Below are positions 53,960 to 63,821 of a stretch of 64,000 bases of DNA, piece by piece; within the stretch, counting starts at the first letter, position 1, and every line of letters begins with the position of its first letter. The stretch is from Sinohyriopsis cumingii (Eukaryota; Mollusca; Bivalvia; Unionida; Unionidae), in contig CM068825.1 of the NCBI GenBank assembly GCA_028554795.2, positions 156,813,553 to 156,877,552 on the forward strand, written 5' to 3'. Both the position numbers and the translations under genes were made by a program. Below the pieces are notes generated by a model. It ran no database searches and was not told where the DNA came from. It worked only from the letters and a program-made list of their open reading frames with translations.

Positions 53960-54530
53960 GGTACTCTTCTATATTTAATGATGGTAGGTATCCTTATATA
54001 TTTCATGATGGTATATACTATTGTTTATCGCTTGATTGTACGTAATACAGTATATTTCATGATGGTAGGTTATTTTGTATGTCATAATGGAAGTTAATGT
54101 TATTTTACCTCATGACGGTCGATAGTAATGCATATATTACGACTGTATGTAATACTGTATATCTCATTATGGTAGATAATATTGTATATCCCAGGATTAT
54201 ATGTTAGACTGGATATCCCATGATTGTATGTAAGACTGTATATCCCATGATGGTATGTAAGACTGGATATCCCATGGTGGTATGTAAGACTGTATATCCC
54301 ATGATGGTATGTAAGACTATATATCCCATGATTATATGTAAGACTGGATATCCCATGATTGTATGTAAGACTGTATATCCCATGATGGTATGTAAGACTG
54401 TATATCCCATGATGGTATGTATGACTGTATATCCCGTGATTCTAAGTAAGACTGTATATCCCATGATGGTATGTAAGACTGTACATCCCATGATCGTATG
54501 TAAGACTGTATATCCCATGACTGTATATGT
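53960..54530. repeat. 27-bp minisatellite, degenerate then regular
   Basis: Unit TATCCCATGATGGTATGTAA plus GACTGTA. About 12 regular copies at 54,205-54,530, preceded by diverged ones from about 53,960. The 27-bp period keeps frames open on both strands, so the 104-110-codon frames here are not called as genes. Confidence 0.95.
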
Positions 54531-55032
54531 ATATCAGGTTGGTAAGATCTGATGAAATTCATCTCTTGATGATTTTATAGTCTGCCTAAATAGATAATAT
54601 TTCAGTTATGAATTCTTTCGTATGACAGACTGTTTAATGTACTTGCGGATATCGTTTAAAAATGTGTCAGCCCTAGAAAATATACTGTTTACTTCAAACA
54701 CCACAAACATCTTATACTGCTTGATCATTCAACTCGTCTTTAAATAGTTTCGGTAAATTCGTATTCATTTAAGAAACATCAAATGAAGTATAGTTATTGT
54801 AATCATTTGAGCCGTAAAATATAATATTGTTCTGTCATATAATCGCTAAAGCTATCAGTCTCTATATGAATACGTAACTAATCCGTATATGACATTTAAA
54901 CATTTTTGTTACCATATTGCTTTATGAGTTTGTTATAGCAGAAGTGATACATAACTTATGTATTATCACTCTGAAGTCATAATTATTTGCCTTGATTCAT
55001 TTTGCTTATTTTTTTATAAACTGACTAGTACC

Positions 55033-55036
<4 letters not shown>

Positions 55037-55064
<28 letters not shown>

Positions 55065-56220
55065 TAATAATAATAATAATAATAATAAAATAATAATAAT
55101 AATGAGGACTTTGTATAGCGCCTAATCTTAGGAAGCTGTAAGCGCTTTACAACATTAGACGACACCTATAAGATAAAAAACTTATATAATGATATGATTA
55201 CAAAAACAAACAACATGAAATTAGAAAACATTAAAAACATTCTTAAAATATCTAAGGTAGGAAACATTATTAGGTCTTTAAGTTTGTTCTTGCAGTCGAA
55301 ATAAGTGAGTTTTGAGAGCACTCTTGAATGAGATCACTGTGTCTTTGTATCTAAGTTCAGTGGGCAATTCATTCCACGTTGCTGGGCCCTGGTATGCAAA
55401 AGAACGCTGTCCATATGACTTTGTTTTCATAGTGGGAATAATGAGTATACGATGTTGGACTGGAGTCCGTCAGTGAAACGTAGCACAGAGAACAAATTTT
55501 GTGTTTGATTCTGGATCGAATGGATAGCCAGTGTAGAGTACAGAGCAGCGGGGAGGTGTACTCTAATCGTGGTACTCTAAGTATGATCCGAGCAGCTGTG
55601 TTTTGAACTTTTTGAAGTTTCTGGAGTAGATATTGAGATGAACCAGACATAATTGAGTTACAATAGTCCAGTCTTGAAGGTACTGATGAACATACAAGTG
55701 TTTTAGTGGCATCAATTGAAAGATATTTGCGAATGGAGCTGATGCGTCTCAGCTCAAGATATGCAGCCTTGCATATGTTCATGACATGTTGGTGCATTGT
55801 GAGAGTACTGTCCAGAGTAACACCTAGGTTTCGTACTGATTGTGTGAATTTAATGTTGGTGTTGCAGATATTTATTGTTTGAGGTAAAGGATGTGAATAA
55901 GAAAGTCTTTGTGTTGTGATCAGAATGGCTTCAGTTTTATCATCATTCTTCAGCAGCTTGTTACATATCATCCATGATTTCACATCAGAAATGCACCTCT
56001 CTACACCTTGGATGGTAGCATCAACTTCAGTTGGGTGGCTAGATTTGTATATTTGGGTGCCATCAGCGTACAATTGGTGAGACACTGGATGATGACCTAT
56101 GACACTTGAGAGCGGCTGAGTGTATAGAATGAAGAGAACATGTCCAAGAACAGACCCCTGTGCAACACCACAACATAGATCAACTGGGCTGGAGTGTATT
56201 CTATTTGCAGATACAATATA
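55037..56220 (-). mobile_element. 5'-truncated LINE (CR1/L2-like) with (ATT)n tail
   Basis: The minus strand encodes the C-terminal part of a non-LTR reverse transcriptase in one frame from about 56,220 to 55,369: GVAQGSVLGHVLFILY, then QLYADGTQIY (YADD box changed to YADG), NLGVTLDSTLTM and LHWLSIRSRIKHKI. A 3' region with AAGCGCTTACAGCTTCC follows and ends in an (ATT)n microsatellite (55,037-55,102). The tail and sequence fit the Jockey/CR1/L2 group. The catalytic box is mutated and the 5' end missing, so it is dead. Confidence 0.85.
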
Positions 56221-56229
56221 TCAATGTTC

Positions 56230-57840
56230 TTCTTATAAATAACATATAATTCTGAAATGGTGAAATATTTCGTTCTTCTGTGAAAACTTTCCTTTGTTTC
56301 CTTTCTTTTTCGGATTACCCAGAACAGCATGCAAATGATTAAAGTAACCGTTTCAACAAATTGGTTGATATTCAAGCTGTTAGACTCGGTGGTTCTAAGT
56401 TAGGTATATTCAAGCTGTTAGACTCGGTGGTTATAATTTAGGTTACAGAAACGAAAGAAAACAAACGTTTTGTAAAATTCAATAAATAATTTGTTTTGCT
56501 CTAATAAAAAATGAAAATTTAGAAACAAATTTCAGTACTATGAATTAACTCTTAGATAGTCATCAAGGGTATATCATAAGTCCAGAACCAAATGAATTTC
56601 AACTTAAAATGTGTTGTTCTACAAATAGCTTAGTATAATACTTATGTGCTAACAATCGTGTTGTATCACAAAAATATAATCCAAAATGTTCTCGAAATGA
56701 GTTAACAATAATCCCAAAATAGTGATTTATTGCTAACGTGAAGGAAGACCTTGTGATTTCAATGAATAGTTTAAATAAATAAATCCTCACAAATACTAAC
56801 TGAAACACAACTTAATATGATTCCATTAAGATTGATGTTAAGACATGGGATGAGTAATTCTGAAGTAAACATATTTATATCACTCACCACGTGACCTTTG
56901 TCACAATAATCATTTTTCAAAAAAAGACTGTTATCTTAATGGGATTTTCCATTGAATTCGTACAGAAGATCTTGTACGTTTACCGAAATCTTAAGCAAAC
57001 TACTTGCTAAAGGGCGGGTAGGCCATTTTTTTAGCAAGGGAGTACCAATGTTCTGATTTCAGATCACTGCAAACATGCTTATCTCCAAATAATGGTAATC
57101 TTAATATAAATTCTGAAATCATTAAACAATAATATCTATGTAAAATGTTGTTCATAAAAAGATACTAGTGAGCTATACCCAACTACTACCCGCAATTATG
57201 GATAAAGGTCAATGACACAATACAAATTAAGTATAGATACTAAATTCTGTGTATGGTTTTAATCATAGTTCTAGAATAAACGAAATGTATACATTGTAAT
57301 ATCCTATGGGGTATACAGAAAAGAGAAGATTTCAAGATTTAAAAGATTTCTTAAATATATCATGAAACGTCACTATCAACTTCTAATAATATAGGGCTCA
57401 CAACAGTTCATCTAGATGCCACACGTCAACGTTATTATCTGCATTTTCAGATTGAAATTAATTATATTATTGTTTTACATAATGAGAGCTCAATTTCTTT
57501 CATTGACTGTATTACGTTCTAACTTAGTAACATGATCTCTCAATGGAAATTTGATTTTATTACGAGTGAACTTGAGCAGTGTGATGGGATATAGCAGTGG
57601 CTTCATAAAGAATTTAAACATAATAGTTAAGTTATTTAAATTTAGTGGCAATCATGTAATAACTCATAAGTAATCTGATTTACCTCTGGAATGTTTATTG
57701 TTAAATTCAGTATTGTTCTATATGATAAATAATGTGTGATTTATTGTGTTTTGGGTGTATGGCTGATATTCTGTTCAAATACATGACTTAAGCTAGCCAA
57801 TCAAAGGTTGTCCGTCTCATGGCTATCTATGGCGGTTGCC
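56230..57840. other. Non-coding stretch
   Basis: No gene seen. A short direct duplication (ATATTCAAGCTGTTAGACTC) occurs at about 56,367 and 56,406, and an LTR-like AT-rich block follows to about 56,620. Confidence 0.4.
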
Positions 57841-57846
57841 AAGTCA

Positions 57847-58086
57847 AGCAGCAGAGGGGGCGAATCCGACATTTTGTCCAATCGTTATTTTGCTTAATTA
57901 TTACTTTCTGCACTCAGCGGATCCGGTGTAGTCAGCGCCTGGTAAAAAAAAAAACGACGACGGTCCATCCTACACGACGGTGACGTCATTTGGTTTAATA
58001 CACTTTTCTGCGCGCCGATCCCAGCGTCGTCAGCGTCCGGTAAACACAGCGACGACCGCGTCGATGTCATTGCCCCCTCTGCTGCT
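57847..58086. repeat. Candidate left terminal region with inverted 15-mer and sub-terminal repeats
   Basis: AGCAGCAGAGGGGGC at 57,847-57,861 recurs inverted at 58,072-58,086. Between them two related blocks about 99 bp apart (CTTTCTGCACTCAGCGGATC and CTTTTCTGCGCGCCGATCCC, each followed by a TCAGCG-TGGTAAA or -CCGGTAAA motif) form a tandem repeat. It could be the element's TIR or a separate small foldback element. Confidence 0.5.
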
Positions 58087-58118
58087 AAGGGGCTATTTAC
58101 AATGAAAATTAGTTACAA

Positions 58119-58793
58119 CTAACCGAATATTTGGTCAAGTCCGATACGATATCGTGTCCGAGGATCATGTAAATTTATCGTTACAAATTCATGTGGGGTC
58201 GACTGAGCATGACTAAAAAAGTTTCGAAAACCATTAAAGTCCATGTCACCGCCACACCAAGTTTGCCAGATATTTCGTAGCGTGTGTGTATCAACACCGT
58301 TAAATACAGCAAGAATATTACAGTTGTCTCTGATTACTTTTGGAATCTGAGTGTATCGTTGAGTGACATATATCACGTCGGTGTTTTTATGCCTGCCTCT
58401 GGAAAATATCCTAGCTGGGTTTTTTTGATTGTCTAACATAACATCATCGTACACGACTAGATTGTTAACGTCGCCATCAATATCATCAATACCTGGTGCA
58501 TCATTGATATCTGTAATAAACTCAATAACATTTTTTTCAGCGATCGCTGATGCATTCTCGTTAAAATCTTTCAACACCTCGTAGCATCGTTGATCATCTA
58601 CGCTAGGGGCGATTAAATACAACTTATCCCACTTCATCTATCTCATTATTAAATTAAGTAACAATTGCGTCTTGCCGGATCCAGATGGTCCGATGATAAT
58701 CATCCGGATCGAGTTTGGTAACGCTGCAACATGCTTAACTGGTTCTCTCGTTTTAGTCGCCGAAAAATCAATTATATTCATATCTCTATACAT
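58119..58793 (-). pseudogene. A32-type packaging ATPase with in-frame TAG
   Basis: Genome-packaging ATPase. From the ATG at 58,793, Walker A GPSGSGKT is at residues 35-42. Codon 52 is TAG (58,638-58,640), immediately followed by ATG. The same frame then runs 172 codons with Walker B (NNLVVYDDVML), DVIYVTQRY sensor and a C-terminal PHEFVTINLHDPR. Stop-start adjacency allows termination-reinitiation in principle, but Walker A and B would be on separate chains. A simple nonsense mutation is more likely. The start codon is 5 bp from the divergent zinc-ribbon start. Confidence 0.85.
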
Positions 58794-58798
58794 AAATT

Positions 58799-59077
58799 AT
58801 GGATTTATATTGTGTGAAGTGTAGAGTGCGTACTGGCACAAATGATATGACAACCGTTACAACAAGAAATAACAGATCGGCACTTACTGGTAAGTGTGTA
58901 CAATGCGGTACAAAGAAATTTAGATTTATTTCTATTAGACCCGGGGATGTTTTAAAAAAAAGCGAGGAGGTGATATTGCAGCCAAGTTATCAAAACTCCC
59001 CGGAACACCGTGGGCAAAGTATCCAGGAGAAAAGCACCTCCCAGGATATAACTACTGTGGCCCCGGAACACGATTAG
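58799..59077 (+). CDS. Zinc-ribbon protein (DUF5679-like), 92 aa, frame 0 product
   Basis: Starts MDLYCVKCRVRT and continues to GKCVQCGTKKFRFI: two CxxC pairs about 30 residues apart, a zinc ribbon of the small DUF5679-like type found in many large-virus and virus-like genomes. The C-terminal part after residue about 55 (KSEEVILQ and on) looks unlike protein, because it is the alternate frame of the PLA2 domain. A slippery U UUA AAA sits at 58,951-58,957. It may be a short product of a frameshift gene. Confidence 0.7.
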   Translation: MDLYCVKCRVRTGTNDMTTVTTRNNRSALTGKCVQCGTKKFRFISIRPGDVLKKSEEVILQPSYQNSPEHRGQSIQEKSTSQDITTVAPEHD

Positions 59078-59337
59078 ATATCAGACTCGATGATCAAAAT
59101 CGGCCCAAACCCGGTGAGTATCCAATAAACGCTATCGACGAAGCATGTCGGATACATGATATAGCTTATCGGAGCGGTGATCTGCAACAGCGTCATATCG
59201 CGGATGTAAAATTAATTCACGCGTTAAATGCTATTCCTGATAAATCATTCAAAGAAAAATTGGCTTCATGGTTGGTAAAATCGGCTATGAAAGGTAAATT
59301 AATGATTGGAAGCGGAGCTTCTCGCGCTGGTAATTGA
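58939..59337 (+). CDS. Parvovirus VP1-like phospholipase A2 domain (-1 frame)
   Basis: In the -1 frame relative to the zinc ribbon: KLPGTPWAKYPGEKHLPGYN, then YCGPGTRLD (calcium-loop YxGPGN-like), then DEACRIHDIAYRSGD (catalytic HD pair) and a helical tail ending IGSGASRAGN at 59,337. This matches the secreted-PLA2-like domain of parvovirus VP1, used to breach endosomal membranes during entry. There is no ATG at its start, so expression would need a -1 shift at the A8 run (58,954-58,961). A frameshift mutation or assembly error would also explain it. Confidence 0.8.
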   Translation, partial: TRGCFKKKRGGDIAAKLSKLPGTPWAKYPGEKHLPGYNYCGPGTRLDIRLDDQNRPKPGEYPINAIDEACRIHDIAYRSGDLQQRHIADVKLIHALNAIPDKSFKEKLASWLVKSAMKGKLMIGSGASRAGN

Positions 59338-59362
59338 AAACGCTAGCGTTTATAATAACAAC

Positions 59363-60308
59363 ATGGAATCCATCTATTATTCTCCGAGAGGATACTGGAA
59401 GGGGAAGGCCGCAATTGGTAAACTCGCAAGCGCTGCAAAGGTAACAAAGGCCACTGCGGCTAATTGGTTATCCAAACAGGCTATATGGCAAATTTATCTA
59501 CCACCGCCTAAACAAATCAACTTTTCGCGCTTTGATGTCAGCGTACCCAATGAAGTTCATCAAGCTGACATATTATTTCTGCCGCATGACAACGGTTACA
59601 AATACGCGCTAACTGTAGTTGATGTTGCGAGTCGATACAAACAAGCGGAGCCGTTAAAAACAAAGTCAGCAACTGAAGTAGCCGATGCGTTTGAGCGGAT
59701 TTACCGAAGGGGTCCTCTGCGCTGGCCAAATCTATTACAAGTTGATCCTGGCAATGAATTTCGCGGTGCTGTTTTATCAACGCTGAAACATCATAGCGTC
59801 GCGATACGACGAGGTCATACTGCGCTACATCGTGATCAGGCAATTGTTGAACGATTCAATCGGACTCTTGCTGAACGGTTATTTGGATATCAATACGCGA
59901 AAGAATTCATCCAGGAAAAACGATCTCGTGAATGGGTCAAAAGGTTGCCAGGCGTAATTGCAGCGTTAAATAACGAGATTACCCGAGCAATTAACATGAA
60001 GCCCAGCGACGCGATTAAAAAAAAAGTATATACCCGGAAGATCAAAAATAGATAGCGTTTCCAAGCCGATTCTCGGCGATGTTACTGTTAGATATCTGTA
60101 TGAACCAGGAGAGCTTGAAGGCGGTAAAAAAAGAGCTACTGATCCTATTTGGAGTGTTACCACACATAACATATCAACGATAACACGATCAACTGGTAGA
60201 CCACCGATCTATAGACTGGATTCAACTGCTCCTCAGCGCGGATTTACTCGCGAGCAACTACAAGTGATACCTGACGATACTCAATTGCCCCCGCGTGGTC
60301 TTAACTAG
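59363..60308 (+). pseudogene. Retroviral-type integrase, C-terminal domain in another frame
   Basis: The first in-frame ATG is 59,363 (MESIYYSPRGYWKGKAAIGK), aligning with the start of the first Polinton's integrase. The DDE core is visible: D in HQADILFLPHD, D in LLQVDPGNEFRG, E in AIVERFNRTLAERL. At a run of nine A (60,017-60,025) the frame is lost and ends at 60,055. The SH3-like C-terminal region (ILGDVTVRYLYEPGELEGG, then GFTREQLQVIPDD) continues in the +1 frame to a stop at 60,306-60,308. No chromodomain. The 3' end overlaps the convergent polymerase-helicase gene by 8 bp. Confidence 0.85.
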
Positions 60309-62754
60309 CGCCGTTGCGTCTATTGCACTCAAGACAGGTCAACCTTACATTGTTTTTGACATGACCGAGACTGTTATCGATCCTGTCCACGGTAAATTGG
60401 CGAGCGTCTTTATCCGAATAACGCCAGCGCATTACACAATTGCAACTCGCGCAGTGATTATTCTGTTGTTGTCGTAACGCAATTATTAATTCGGCATCAA
60501 TATCAAAACGCCGCTGTTTTTTTTTATCCTGTTGGCGGTAACCCGAGAGTTTTCTATCAATGACGCTAGCATCAATAATGTCATCGTTGTCGCCGGCTTC
60601 GTCGGTGGCTTCGTCAATAACAATTCTTCGAAGCTGATTCATTCTCCGTACTCGGGACACTGCAAGATAGACTAGATTTGACCATTCGATGCGATTATCA
60701 ACCATCCAAACAATTGTATCCGTGATAGTCAATCCCTGCGAGGAATGTATTGTCGTTGCGTATCCTAGCGTCCACGGGGATTTATCAGCACGTAGCGCGT
60801 CCTCGACGACGCTGATATCAACGAGCACAATATCATTCAGCACAAGAATTTGTTTTTTTGTCCCTGACGCTGTCGGGCCCGGGATTTCAACTTCAATGTT
60901 CTGCCGCCGTGTATCCGCGGGTCTATAACATAACGGCACTGGGCGCGTTGGAAACTTTTCCTTATGCAACGCAAACAACTTCCGCTGAAGTGTGTCTCTG
61001 ACTATCTTTCTGCTCGCTACAATCAAATCGTTTGGTTTCCATGTTTCCCAGAATTCATTTAACGGCGTTTCCGGAATCACCTCGCGGATTATTTCACATT
61101 GAACTCTATCCGGCTGTAATCTGATTAATTTTTTAACCTCGCGCAGTTGTTCATCAAGTGCTCGGTAATCAGTATCGGTTTCTTCATAATAGTCCACAAA
61201 ACCCTTTAACCAATCATGTGGACCCTCGCCGACAAATGGTGCTGGTTGGCCATGGTCGCCACACATGATTACCGCTGTATTCGCGCGCAGCAACCACTCA
61301 AGAAACATTTGTAAAGTATCTAACGAAACAGTACATATCTCATCCCAGATGATAACCTCAGGAATAAATTTTTCCCCCATTCGATCAGGAGTCCACTCAC
61401 CGCCGCTGTATCGAAAAAAGCTGTGATAAGTAACGGCGTCAACACTTCGTTGTTTTATCTCTCGCGCTAGTCTATGGGTCGGTGTAAGCACGATTATACT
61501 TGCCCGCGTTCGAAATAATTCAATTGCCCGAGTCGTCTTTCCTGACCCGCCACAGCCGCTTAAATAAACTGTTTTATATCTACAAATTGGATCAGAACAC
61601 GGTGGTGCATTAGACCATTCTGATAGATTATCACCGCGTAAGTAATTATTTTCAACGGTGACATCTGCTGACGGGGAATAATCGCGTCGTATTTCATTTT
61701 TAATTCTCCATATACCCCAACTCTCGTCCGGACTAGTAAACTCGGCTATGTTTCCCTTGTACTTTACGTCTATGTAAAATGAATCAACGGCTACTCTAAC
61801 CGCGGTGTCGGGAAATCTATTTATCATCGAGAATAAATTGATAGCGGCGTAACCCAGCATAGACGCCCTCAAATGTGGATACGCGGGGCTGTCTCCATCG
61901 CTGTAGGAAACAACTGTACCCAACTTTGTTCCATTGGACAAGAAAGCTGTTTTGCAGTTCACGTATCTATTTTTTGCCACTGCGTCCTTGATTACGAAAT
62001 CATATTCTGCGTCATCTATAATCAGCCGTGAGCAATATCGTTTGTAGTCGCAGTTTTTTCCACATTGTGTGAACTTACCAATTATTCTTCTACCGAGATC
62101 TTTTGCCTCGCAGTTTCGTTGGTTGAATATCTTTTTGGACCATTCGATGATATATTCCTCGTCGGCATCAATGTGTGCTCTGGACTCGTCAATTATGCTA
62201 TCTAGACGCTCTGGTTCTGGTAACCAGACTTCAGTCTGTGCCCGGTATGATATAATCGCGTCACTGACAATCAACGATACAAGCATGCTACAATCAATCA
62301 TAAACCGTAGCAGCGCTATTGGCAGCCACTTCTTTTCAGCCATGTGTCTACCGATCCAAATATAACAACAGCGATGAAGTCCTGCCGCGAATTCAAATGA
62401 TACTATGCGAGCGAATCCGGTTAAATCAAAATCAGGCAGTGGTCCATTAATAGCAACACGAGTCATTTCATGTCTGGGGTGTCCAAATCGTTTGAAGTAC
62501 ACAGCGGCGGATCCATACCCGAGAAAACTCGCTGGATAACAGGCAACCATATCAACCGAGATCATAGCGTCGCGGTTGTATTCAGTGTTCCATAGTCCAC
62601 CGTGATAATATTCCAAACAACTGGATTGTACATCCGGTAGAAATTCCTTGCGCGTTGGTCTCCACGCATTTTTCCTTGCTGCAACATGAGCCGCAACCGA
62701 TGGAATCGTAAAACAATTTGTTAGCAGTTGTTCATCATGCTGTTCAAATTCCAT
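60301..62754 (-). CDS. DNA polymerase B - SF1 helicase - HNH nuclease fusion (817 aa)
   Basis: Three domains in one intact frame. Residues 60-335 are a family B polymerase palm: motif A SVDMVACYPASF (D68), motif-B-like RRIIGKFTQ (223-230), motif C RVAVDSFYID (320-329, with the first Asp of DTDS replaced). Residues 395-715 are a Pif1/RecD-like SF1 helicase: Walker A SGCGGSGKTTRA (399-410), VIIWDE (467-472), CGDHGQP (498-504), TIHSSQGLTI (668-677), YLAVSRVRR (696-704). Residues 765-815 are an HNH/treble clef: HCASCNC, FTVDRIDN, LTCLECNRRNG. It probably replicates and processes the element. The ATG at 62,754 overlaps the upstream ORF. Confidence 0.85.
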   Translation of the reverse strand: MEFEQHDEQLLTNCFTIPSVAAHVAARKNAWRPTRKEFLPDVQSSCLEYYHGGLWNTEYNRDAMISVDMVACYPASFLGYGSAAVYFKRFGHPRHEMTRVAINGPLPDFDLTGFARIVSFEFAAGLHRCCYIWIGRHMAEKKWLPIALLRFMIDCSMLVSLIVSDAIISYRAQTEVWLPEPERLDSIIDESRAHIDADEEYIIEWSKKIFNQRNCEAKDLGRRIIGKFTQCGKNCDYKRYCSRLIIDDAEYDFVIKDAVAKNRYVNCKTAFLSNGTKLGTVVSYSDGDSPAYPHLRASMLGYAAINLFSMINRFPDTAVRVAVDSFYIDVKYKGNIAEFTSPDESWGIWRIKNEIRRDYSPSADVTVENNYLRGDNLSEWSNAPPCSDPICRYKTVYLSGCGGSGKTTRAIELFRTRASIIVLTPTHRLAREIKQRSVDAVTYHSFFRYSGGEWTPDRMGEKFIPEVIIWDEICTVSLDTLQMFLEWLLRANTAVIMCGDHGQPAPFVGEGPHDWLKGFVDYYEETDTDYRALDEQLREVKKLIRLQPDRVQCEIIREVIPETPLNEFWETWKPNDLIVASRKIVRDTLQRKLFALHKEKFPTRPVPLCYRPADTRRQNIEVEIPGPTASGTKKQILVLNDIVLVDISVVEDALRADKSPWTLGYATTIHSSQGLTITDTIVWMVDNRIEWSNLVYLAVSRVRRMNQLRRIVIDEATDEAGDNDDIIDASVIDRKLSGYRQQDKKKQRRFDIDAELIIALRQQQNNHCASCNCVMRWRYSDKDARQFTVDRIDNSLGHVKNNVRLTCLECNRRNGAS

Positions 62755-63782
62755 GGCGGTTTTTTCATCTTGTTGTGAAACGCTTCAGTGCGATATAATT
62801 CACCGTTTGGTCTTACAAACTGATCAAAGGTATCCATGTCGTTTTCAGCGCTGCGAAGTAACCACACTGATACAGGGTCATTTTTACACAAGCAGGCAAT
62901 AGCATCAAATAGTTTCCTCTCCGCGAGAAAACTATCCTCTCCCAGGAATTCCCCCGGGATATACTTTACTGTTCTATCCCGTGGAAATATTGTGACCGCG
63001 GTCGTCCACGCGTGTTCGTTATGATCAATAATTTTGATTGGGGCTCCATTTGATTTATACTTTGATTCGTATAATACTTCACCGGTTATTGTTGTAACGG
63101 TTATTGGAAATCTCAGCGACGTTTCTAATCTCGCTATGTCGCTTATGGTTGCTCCTCGCTCGCGCACTGTCTCCCCCCATTGGTTTATTTTGCTACGTCG
63201 TAAATCAGTCAATTTATTTCCTCGACACGCATTTGTAAAATGCTCTATTACTCGTTCTGCTACACAATTTATCCCCGTTGACTGTTTCATCGGCGCTAGT
63301 TTTCCGATATCAGGTTTCTTATTTAACGGGTATATTCCATAGACAACTGCTGTTTCAGGATACGCTCGTTCATAGTATGGTCTGTCAATTCCGGTTAACA
63401 GCCCGGGCTTGGAGTCGCGGCTAACAGTGACTGTTTTCTTGTCGCTGAGAACCGGTTCAAATTTATCACGTATGATCCAATTGCCTGATTCCACCCGGAC
63501 AATAAATTTTACTCTGAAGAAATACTTGCTGGAGCCAAGTTGTGATATTATCGTTGCCGCGCGTTTGTCGTTCATGGTAGCATCAACAACACCATCAATT
63601 CGAAATGTTGACCAACTATGAGATGCACCATCACGCTTGAATTCATTGATACAATCGCGTATTTTATTTAACAGGGTTCTATCGTTTATTGACGCTTTTG
63701 GTGCGTCCTTGAGGACTCTATCGAGATTGAACTTAATATTTTTCCAGGGCTTAATTGCTGCTAATCTCTCGAACTCCTCCAT
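62721..63782 (-). CDS. N-terminal part of the polymerase (353 aa), separate frame
   Basis: From the ATG at 63,782 (MEEFERLAAIKPWKNIKFNL). No exonuclease motifs were recognised with confidence. The stretch TGINCVAERVIEHF, a KIIDHNEHAW segment and the end (DTFDQFVRPNGELYRTEAFH) appear to lead directly into the 817-aa protein, whose frame starts 34 bp before this one stops. An A6 run at the junction suggests a -1 shift or an indel, so the two may form one about 1,170-residue polymerase. It is divergent from the cysteine-rich ORF, with 39 bp between starts. Confidence 0.65.
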   Translation of the reverse strand: MEEFERLAAIKPWKNIKFNLDRVLKDAPKASINDRTLLNKIRDCINEFKRDGASHSWSTFRIDGVVDATMNDKRAATIISQLGSSKYFFRVKFIVRVESGNWIIRDKFEPVLSDKKTVTVSRDSKPGLLTGIDRPYYERAYPETAVVYGIYPLNKKPDIGKLAPMKQSTGINCVAERVIEHFTNACRGNKLTDLRRSKINQWGETVRERGATISDIARLETSLRFPITVTTITGEVLYESKYKSNGAPIKIIDHNEHAWTTAVTIFPRDRTVKYIPGEFLGEDSFLAERKLFDAIACLCKNDPVSVWLLRSAENDMDTFDQFVRPNGELYRTEAFHNKMKKPPWNLNSMMNNC

Positions 63783-63821
63783 ATAATTAAAACAAGTATT
63801 CAAATGAAAGAATATAGTATA

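Noticed and set aside
54204..54562. Open frames of 104-110 codons on both strands
   Set aside because: Produced by a 27-bp minisatellite, not by coding selection.
57847..57861. CTCF binding site (CAGCAGAGGGGGC)
   Set aside because: It resembles the motif core but is shifted by extra G residues. The element-terminus reading explains it better.
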